DNA from: Treponema sp. UBA792
GTDB lineage: Bacteria > Spirochaetota > Spirochaetia > Treponematales > Treponemataceae
Direction: 5' to 3'
Assembly (NCBI GenBank): GCA_002296965.1
Contig: DBIW01000007.1
Location: forward strand, 1 to 18,378
DNA length: 18,378 nucleotides
In this document: positions 13,609 through 18,378 of the stretch, one piece after another
Position numbering within the stretch: position 1 is the stretch's first letter
Layout of the letters: each line of letters begins with the position of its first letter
Position numbers and translations under genes: made by a program
The notes under the pieces: model-generated
Seen by the model: the letters and a program-made list of their open reading frames with translations, nothing else
The model's database searches: none
What the model was told of the DNA's origin: nothing

Positions 13609-14241
13609 TTATTTATGAATTTGTTTCAATATTATGTCACAAACATTGTCTATGGTCAAGCATGATGTATCGATATACAGAGCGTCAGGTGCTATTCTCA
13701 AAGCCCCCTCCTTTTTGTTCCTGTCTATCTCATCACGTTTTTCTATAGATTCCTTTATTTTCTCAAGCGTCATTCCGCTTACCCCCTGATCGAAGCGGCG
13801 CTTTGCCCTGACCTCCGGACTGGCATCAAGATAAACCTTGCAGTCCGCATTCGGAAAAACGACTGTAGTCATATCCCGGCCCTCGCATACGATGCTCATT
13901 GATTCAGTGGCCTTACGCATCAGGTCATTCACCAGATGCCGCAATGGAACTATGGCGGAAACCTGAGCCACGCATGAGCTTACGGAATCCTCATGAAGAG
14001 TATCCGTGACATCAGTTCCGTTCAGAAAAAATCTAGCTCCGACGCAGCTTATATTCTGGCGCCTACAGAATTCAACGGTCTTATTCTCATCCGTGAAATC
14101 TATTCCATTCTCCACGAGAGCTTTCGTAAGAGTCCTGTAGAATCCCCCGCTGTTCAGGAACGTTATTCCCAGTCTATCCGCAAGAACCGAAGCCACTGTA
14201 CTTTTTCCGGTTCCCGCAGGTCCGTCAATTGCTATTATCAT
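13609..14241 (-). CDS. cmk: Cytidylate kinase
   Basis: Cmk phosphorylates CMP and dCMP with ATP in pyrimidine salvage and RNA turnover. From the ATG at 14241 the protein has 210 residues and begins with the P-loop typical of the family, 'MIIAIDGPAGTGKST' (GPAGTGKS at 7-14). Other landmarks are 'FLNSGGFYRTLT' in the CMP pocket, 'VCEGRDMTTVVFPNADCKVYLDASPEVRAKRR', and the arginine-rich lid 'EKRDEIDRNK'. I choose 14241 over an in-frame ATG at 14262. AGGAAGGTG lies 5-8 bases before it, the family starts with MxIAIDGPAG, and the ATG forms a TGATG overlap with the rluB stop. It is followed 9 bp later by rpsA. Confidence 0.96.
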   Translation of the reverse strand: MIIAIDGPAGTGKSTVASVLADRLGITFLNSGGFYRTLTKALVENGIDFTDENKTVEFCRRQNISCVGARFFLNGTDVTDTLHEDSVSSCVAQVSAIVPLRHLVNDLMRKATESMSIVCEGRDMTTVVFPNADCKVYLDASPEVRAKRRFDQGVSGMTLEKIKESIEKRDEIDRNKKEGALRIAPDALYIDTSCLTIDNVCDIILKQIHK

Positions 14242-14993
14242 CAGAACACCTTCCTGCCGCATAGAGCAATCAGACTTTTCACCTCTGCATCCGTCAGATT
14301 CCTGAATTCTCCGGAACGCATATCTCCAATAAGCACGGAACCGATTCTGACTCTTGCGAGGGATTTTATTCCCAGACCGGCATTCTCAAACACATGCCTT
14401 ATCTCACGGTTTTTGCCTTCAATAAGAATGACACGCATCTTCCTGACATTTATTTTTTCTGCCGTTCTGCATCTGTAAAAAACATTGTCTATGCGGATAC
14501 CGCGCTCAAAATCCGTAGGAAGACTGTCCGGAATATCCATAGATGACTCGACAATATATTCCTTCTCAAGCTCGGCGGACGGATGCGAAAGTCTTGCGGC
14601 GAAATCTCCGTCATTAGTAAATATAATCAGTCCCTTGCTGAACATATCCAGGCGGCCGACATTGTACAGCCTCTCGCTGTATTTTTCCTTCAATAAATCG
14701 GCAGCGACAGGACGTCCCTTCTCATCCGACAACGAGCATACATATCCCTGTGGCTTGTTCAGAAGCACATACCGCTTTGAATTCTCCGGCTCGACCCTGC
14801 GTCCGTCAACGGACACAGAATCTCCGTCGTGAACCTTGAACCCCATCTCAGCAACGACATGACCGTTCACGCTCACGCGTCCCGACTGTATTATCTGCTC
14901 CGACGAACGGCGGCTTGCGACTCCGCATCGCGCCAGATAAACCTGAAGCCTAAGCTCTCCGCTCTTCTTCTCGACATCATCTTGCAAGTTCAA
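14241..14993 (-). CDS. rluB: 23S rRNA pseudouridine synthase, RluB/RsuA family
   Basis: This enzyme converts a specific uridine (U2605 in E. coli RluB) of 23S rRNA to pseudouridine. An S4-like RNA-binding domain ('LRLQVYLARCGVASRRSSEQIIQSGRVSVNG') precedes the RsuA/RluB catalytic domain, with 'LLNKPQGYVCS' and the catalytic aspartate in 'NVGRLDMFSKGLIIFTNDG' (about residue 116). 'GKNREIRHVFENAG' is the usual C-terminal motif. The start is ambiguous: the frame is open upstream to an ATG at 15035, well inside scpB. I prefer TTG at 14993, which lies 7 bases after GAGGAG; ATGs at 15014 and 15008 lack good sites. It overlaps scpB by about 17 bp and cmk by one base. RluB fits better than RsuA or RluF from its length and scpB neighbourhood. 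Confidence 0.9.
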   Translation of the reverse strand: MNLQDDVEKKSGELRLQVYLARCGVASRRSSEQIIQSGRVSVNGHVVAEMGFKVHDGDSVSVDGRRVEPENSKRYVLLNKPQGYVCSLSDEKGRPVAADLLKEKYSERLYNVGRLDMFSKGLIIFTNDGDFAARLSHPSAELEKEYIVESSMDIPDSLPTDFERGIRIDNVFYRCRTAEKINVRKMRVILIEGKNREIRHVFENAGLGIKSLARVRIGSVLIGDMRSGEFRNLTDAEVKSLIALCGRKVF

Positions 14994-15516
14994 AACGCTG
15001 CTCCTCATCCTCATCAAGTTTCGGAAGCTCCGCAATGCTGTTCAGCCTGAAAACCTTCAGGAATTCCTTGGTAGTGCCGAACTGCACGGGCTTGCCCGGG
15101 GCATCCTTCTTGCCGACTTCCTTTATCAGATTGCGCTCGACAAGAAGCCTTATCATGCTGTCAACTGAAACTCCCCTTATGGCCTCAATCTCCGCCCTCG
15201 TCACCGGCTGGGAATATGCGATTATCGTAAGCGTCTCCATAGCCGATTTTGAAAGACGTCCTTCCCGCTTTGTACCGTACTGCTCGCGGAGAACATTCCA
15301 GTACTCCTTCTTTGGCGTCAGGCACCACCCTCCGGTAATCATCGCAAGCTCTATGCCGGACATCTCATCCTGACATCTGAGCTTCAGGTTCTCAAGACAC
15401 TTCCCGACAACTTCCTCGGAAAGCTGAACCCTGTTCGATATTGCCTTCTCCGTAAGAGGCTCGCTTTCAAGAAAAAGAACCGTCTCGACAAGAGCCGTTT
15501 CCCTGCTTAAATCCAT
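14977..15516 (-). CDS. scpB: Segregation and condensation protein B
   Basis: ScpB is a dimeric winged-helix protein that joins ScpA to the SMC heads to form the bacterial condensin, which compacts and separates chromosomes. The 179-residue protein shows the family landmarks 'ALVETVLFLESEPLT', 'GWCLTPKKEY', 'LSKSAMETLTIIAYSQPVTRAEIEAIRGVSVDSMIRLLVERNLIKEVGKKDAPGKPVQFGTTKEFLKVFRL' and an acidic end. These cover both winged-helix domains. The ATG at 15516 has AAGGA about 10 bases upstream. It follows scpA by 30 bp and overlaps rluB; scpA-scpB-rluB is a common order in bacteria. Confidence 0.96.
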   Translation of the reverse strand: MDLSRETALVETVLFLESEPLTEKAISNRVQLSEEVVGKCLENLKLRCQDEMSGIELAMITGGWCLTPKKEYWNVLREQYGTKREGRLSKSAMETLTIIAYSQPVTRAEIEAIRGVSVDSMIRLLVERNLIKEVGKKDAPGKPVQFGTTKEFLKVFRLNSIAELPKLDEDEEQRFELAR

Positions 15517-15546
15517 TTTCCGTTCCTTAAAATTCTTCCTTTATAT

Positions 15547-16368
15547 TCAGTTCACCGTAAGCTCGGACTCATCGGAACGCCTTCCGTCAGAATCCTCACG
15601 GCAACATATCTTTATATCCCCGAAAAGCCGGTTCTGGAAAATGGTTATCATCCTGAATTTCACAGCCTCAAGTATGGCCATAAATGCGCAGATAATATCC
15701 ATCTCATTTCCGGGACGCGTGAGCAGCTCCGTAAACATACATTCCTTCCTCTCCTCAAGCAGTTCGTTCATAAGGGTGATTTTCTCGTTTACGGAAATCT
15801 CCTCGTACATATTGAGGATTTTCTCATTTGAATACTGCCCCATCATCGTTTTGAAAAGGGACTGCATTTTCTGAAGAAGCTCCCATGTGTCTATCTGTTC
15901 CCAGACCGAATCCCCCTCATCAAAGGGAAGGACACGCTGAATTTTCCGCCGCTCAAAATTCCACTCCGAATTGTCTTCCTGTTCCTCCATAAGCCCGGAA
16001 AGCTTCTTGAATTTCTGATATTCTATCAGCTTGTCCACAAGTTCCTGCCGCGGATCCTCTTCCTCGTCATCATCGTATGAAATTTCAACAGGCAGAAGCA
16101 TTCTGCTTTTTATATATATCAGCTTTGCAGCCCAGCTGTAAAATTCCGACAGATCCGACAGATCCGTCTGGACCGCATAATCCAAATACTCAAGATACTG
16201 TTCCGTTATCTGGGCTATGGGAATATCATAAATATTCACCTTGCTCTCGCGGATAAGAGTCCAAAGAAGATCGAGAGGACCCTCGAATTCTCCCGCCTTA
16301 TAGGATGTTTTCACCTCAGTTCCGCACAAGATGACAGGTCCCATAACCGATTCACGCATTTCTTCCAT
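15547..16368 (-). CDS. scpA: Segregation and condensation protein A
   Basis: ScpA is the kleisin subunit that bridges the two SMC heads. From the ATG at 16368 it has 273 residues; an ATG at 16383 in the same frame lacks a ribosome-binding site, while GGTGG lies about 6-10 bases before 16368. The N-terminal SMC-neck-binding motif is clear: 'FEGPLDLLWTLIRESKVNIYDIPIAQITEQYLEYL', followed by 'AAKLIYIKSRMLLP'. The middle is acidic and helical ('EDPRQELVDKLIEYQKFKKLSGLMEEQ'). The C-terminal winged helix includes 'VCAFMAILEAVKFRMITIFQ'-like sequence (with 'DIICAF' here). It precedes scpB by 30 bp. The last ~20 residues, polar and acidic, are a variable tail. Confidence 0.95.
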   Translation of the reverse strand: MEEMRESVMGPVILCGTEVKTSYKAGEFEGPLDLLWTLIRESKVNIYDIPIAQITEQYLEYLDYAVQTDLSDLSEFYSWAAKLIYIKSRMLLPVEISYDDDEEEDPRQELVDKLIEYQKFKKLSGLMEEQEDNSEWNFERRKIQRVLPFDEGDSVWEQIDTWELLQKMQSLFKTMMGQYSNEKILNMYEEISVNEKITLMNELLEERKECMFTELLTRPGNEMDIICAFMAILEAVKFRMITIFQNRLFGDIKICCREDSDGRRSDESELTVN

Positions 16369-16430
16369 AAATAGCACCACCATTCAGGAAAAAACATCAG
16401 AAACGACAGGAACGATTCAGAACGGAACTG

Positions 16431-16946
16431 TCAAGCGGAAAACGCCGAAGCTTCCTTGATCACACACGAAGCGTCAAGTGAATCCAGATATTCCTGATAT
16501 TTTTGCCTGAGATTAACATCGGCAGGATTTTTCAAAATCTCAAGCATAGGCACAAGCACAAAAGCCCTTTCATGAATACGCGGATGAGGAATCTGCAATG
16601 ACGGGGAAGAAATCTCCCGGCCGCCGAAAAGCTCAATGTCAATATCCAGAGGACGCGGACCGTTCCTGAATTCAGTTTTCCTGTCACGCCCGAATTCAGC
16701 CTCGATTCCGTGAATACGCTCAAGGAAAAGGAACGGATCCGAAGAATCATCGGCATAACCGGCAAGCACCATGTTCAGGAAATCATCCTGCTCCGTAAAA
16801 TACATGGCCTTTGTCCTGTAGACCGATGACATGACGACATCGCGAAGCAGTTCCGAAAGACGGAAACAGGCACCGCGGAGATTGTCTTCCGGAGAATTCG
16901 CGCCGTAACCGCGGTTTGAGCCCAGTCCAAGGATGACGCGGATCAT
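16431..16946 (-). CDS. folK: HPPK, 2-amino-4-hydroxy-6-hydroxymethyldihydropteridine pyrophosphokinase
   Basis: FolK transfers pyrophosphate from ATP to 6-hydroxymethyl-7,8-dihydropterin in folate synthesis. The 171-residue protein starts with 'VILGLGSNRG' and has 'SSVYRTKAMYFTEQDDFLNMV', the magnesium-binding Asp101 and Asp103 in 'GPRPLDIDIELFGG', and 'PHPRIHERAFVLVPMLEI'. All family hallmarks are intact, so it should be active. The ATG at 16946 lies 2 bp after the recA stop, so translation is probably coupled. No other folate gene is in the window; the placement between recA and scpA is positional rather than functional. Confidence 0.96.
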   Translation of the reverse strand: MIRVILGLGSNRGYGANSPEDNLRGACFRLSELLRDVVMSSVYRTKAMYFTEQDDFLNMVLAGYADDSSDPFLFLERIHGIEAEFGRDRKTEFRNGPRPLDIDIELFGGREISSPSLQIPHPRIHERAFVLVPMLEILKNPADVNLRQKYQEYLDSLDASCVIKEASAFSA

Positions 16947-16948
16947 TT

Positions 16949-18112
16949 TCAGAAAAGTCCTTCCGCCAGCGAGGGATCCGCAGGTGGCTCCTCCGCCACA
17001 GATTCCTTTTTCTGCGTCTTTTTATCGGAATCTTTTTTTGTCGCGGCCACCGGTTTTACGGGAACACCATCCTTTGTCTTCAGAATTTGTCCGGGGAATA
17101 CAAGCTCCCTGATTTTCGACTCTATTTCCGCAGCCAGCTCAGGATGCTGCTCTATAAACGTGACGGCGTTCTCTTTGCCCTGCCCGACCTTTATATCGCC
17201 CTGAGTATACCAGGCTCCACGCTTATCTATAATTCCATGTTTTACGGCCGAATCAAGCAGACTTGCCGAAGCGGAGATACCTTTTCCGAAATATATGTCA
17301 AGCTCGCATTTCCTGAACGGCGGCGCGACCTTGTTCTTCACGACCTTCACCCTTACCCTGTTTCCCACAGCATCCTCGTCGCCTTTTGAGTCGATTGACT
17401 CAATGCGGCGAATCTCAAGACGTACGGACGCATAGAATTTAAGGGCGTTTCCTCCTGTCGTCGTCTCGGGATTTCCGAACATGACACCTATCTTCATTCG
17501 GATCTGATTTATGAACACGACAATGCAGTTAGACTTTCCTATTATCGCGGTCAGTTTTCTGAGCGCCTGGCTCATCAGCCTTGCCTGGAGTCCCATGTGG
17601 GAATCACCCATCTCGCCCTCGATCTCGGCCTGCGGCGTAAGAGCAGCAACGGAATCGACAACGATTATATCAACCGCGCCGCTCCTGACAAGATTCTCGG
17701 TTATCTCAAGAGCCTGTTCACCGGTGTCAGGCTGAGAGACCCAAAGCTCATCAATATTCACACCAAGATTCTTGGCATAAACCGGATCAAGCGCATGTTC
17801 CGCATCAACAAAAGCCGCCACACCGCCAAGCTTCTGCGCCTCGGCGACGGCATGAAGCGCAAGCGTGGTTTTTCCTGATGACTCCGGACCGTACATCTCT
17901 ATCACACGTCCGCGAGGATATCCGCCTATTCCAAGAGCCTCGTCAAGCAGAATCGAACCGGACGGAATGACATCTATTCCCGACGCATTGGCCTTGTCTC
18001 CAAGTTTCATGATGGAACCCTGACCGAACTGCTTTTCTATCTGAAGGCGAGCCGCCTCCAAAGCCTTCATTTTTTCCGATGTGTCAACCGGAGACTGATT
18101 TGTATTTGCCAT
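16949..18112 (-). CDS. recA: Recombinase RecA
   Basis: RecA forms filaments on single-stranded DNA, carries out strand exchange, and in SOS-capable bacteria triggers LexA self-cleavage. The 387-residue protein has Walker A GPESSGKT (75-82), '[19 protein letters not shown]', Walker B '[13 protein letters not shown]', loop L1 '[23 protein letters not shown]' and loop L2 '[24 protein letters not shown]', all intact. The C-terminal ~45 residues are lysine- then acid-rich ('[19 protein letters not shown]'), longer than average and likely a modulatory tail. The ATG at 18112 has a strong GGGAGGAAGGTGG region upstream. It is the first gene of the leftward string; a symmetric GAAAC-N4-GTTTC lies 39-52 bp before the start. 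Confidence 0.99.
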   Translation of the reverse strand: MANTNQSPVDTSEKMKALEAARLQIEKQFGQGSIMKLGDKANASGIDVIPSGSILLDEALGIGGYPRGRVIEMYGPESSGKTTLALHAVAEAQKLGGVAAFVDAEHALDPVYAKNLGVNIDELWVSQPDTGEQALEITENLVRSGAVDIIVVDSVAALTPQAEIEGEMGDSHMGLQARLMSQALRKLTAIIGKSNCIVVFINQIRMKIGVMFGNPETTTGGNALKFYASVRLEIRRIESIDSKGDEDAVGNRVRVKVVKNKVAPPFRKCELDIYFGKGISASASLLDSAVKHGIIDKRGAWYTQGDIKVGQGKENAVTFIEQHPELAAEIESKIRELVFPGQILKTKDGVPVKPVAATKKDSDKKTQKKESVAEEPPADPSLAEGLF

Positions 18113-18150
18113 AAGTGGACCACCTTCCTCCCGGATATAATATTGCCCGG

Positions 18151-18164
18151 AAACTGCCGTTTCA
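18151..18164. promoter_or_regulatory. Inverted repeat upstream of recA, candidate operator
   Basis: GAAAC-TGCC-GTTTC is a perfect 5-bp inverted repeat with a 4-base spacer, 39-52 bp upstream of the recA start. LexA operators in other groups have similar size and symmetry (GAAC-N4-GTTC in Firmicutes), so it could be an SOS-type site. It does not match that consensus exactly, and no LexA gene is in the window. Confidence 0.35.
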
Positions 18165-18249
18165 TACCATTTTTCATTGGCTATCTGAAAAAAAAACGGT
18201 TTCTCCAGGACTTATGCCTTGCTTTTGCCGGGAAGTATAACGTATATAG

Positions 18250-18255
18250 ATTATA
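18250..18255 (-). promoter_or_regulatory. Candidate -10 element for the recA string
   Basis: An exact TATAAT on the minus strand within an AT-rich tract (18232-18266), 138 bp before recA. No good -35 box lies 16-18 bp upstream of it. TATACT at 18239-18234 is an alternative. A promoter somewhere here is expected because a hairpin at 18287-18317 separates recA from the next gene. Confidence 0.25.
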
Positions 18256-18286
18256 AATTCTATAAGACGGGAATCCTAGACGACAA

Positions 18287-18317
18287 AGCCCCGCCGCCGG
18301 AAAACCGGCGCGGGGCT
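18287..18317 (-). terminator. GC-rich hairpin ending transcription from the right
   Basis: AGCCCCGCCGCCGG (18287-18300), loop AAAA, then CCGGCGCGGGGCT (18305-18317): a 13-bp stem with one bulged C. On the minus strand it is followed only by TTTG, so it is a weakly tailed terminator for a leftward gene beyond the window. The rest of the edge (18318-18378) shows a smaller GTCGGC/GCCGAC repeat and no gene I can support. Confidence 0.5.
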
Positions 18318-18378
18318 GGAAATTCATCATATCATGTCGGCCCGCGCAAACACGCCGCGCCGACTAAGCACATACGTA

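Noticed and set aside
1..18378. CRISPR array, toxin-antitoxin pair or defence operon
   Set aside because: No regularly spaced repeats and no recognisable nuclease, Cas, toxin or antitoxin proteins were seen on either strand.

Overview
The window looks like a chromosomal segment of a spirochaete, most likely a treponeme. The grounds are the gene content and order (a sufCBDSU iron-sulfur operon, and a recA-folK-scpA-scpB-rluB-cmk-rpsA string), a lipoprotein with a loose lipobox, and moderate GC. This is recognition from family knowledge; no search was run.

Layout. (1) Left edge, 1-688, plus strand: the 3' part of an arginine repressor (argR), then a small XRE-type DNA-binding protein. (2) 854-5906, plus strand: a compact operon sufC-sufB-sufD-sufS-sufU. 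Its first four genes overlap at their stops and starts. It encodes a complete SUF Fe-S assembly machine: SufBC2D scaffold/ATPase, SufS cysteine desulfurase and zinc-type SufU. (3) About 5907-8734: a GC-rich island of accessory DNA. It has a tyrosine integrase, a phage-type repressor, and a leftward trio of small genes (excisionase-like protein, NUMOD1-like small protein, acidic 61-residue protein). It lies against a tRNA-Arg(TCT) gene. Near both ends of the island is the same paired heptamer (TGTACCA twice, 12-13 bp apart). No replication, packaging or cargo gene is visible, so it reads as a minimal or decayed integrative element. (4) 8735-9668, minus strand: tRNA-Arg with its own promoter, and an unrecognised putative lipoprotein. 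(5) 9730-18112, minus strand: one long leftward gene string, recA-folK-scpA-scpB-rluB-cmk-rpsA-degenerate bacterial-enhancer-type regulator-TPR membrane protein. It closes with a 12-bp perfect hairpin at 9730-9764. (6) 18113-18378: the recA upstream region, with an inverted repeat that could be an operator and a GC-rich hairpin that probably ends transcription from the next gene to the right.

How the genes fit together. The suf operon supplies Fe-S clusters; SufS and SufU pass sulfur to the SufBCD scaffold. The recA string mixes recombination repair (RecA), folate synthesis (FolK), chromosome condensation (ScpA/ScpB with SMC), rRNA modification (RluB), CMP phosphorylation (Cmk) and ribosomal protein S1, followed by a regulator and a TPR protein. 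The most unusual items are the island with its flanking heptamer pairs and an 11-bp repeat of the tRNA anticodon arm, the regulator whose sigma-54-type AAA+ domain has lost nearly every catalytic motif except the P-loop, and the cysteine-rich tail on SufU. No CRISPR array or recognisable defence system is present.
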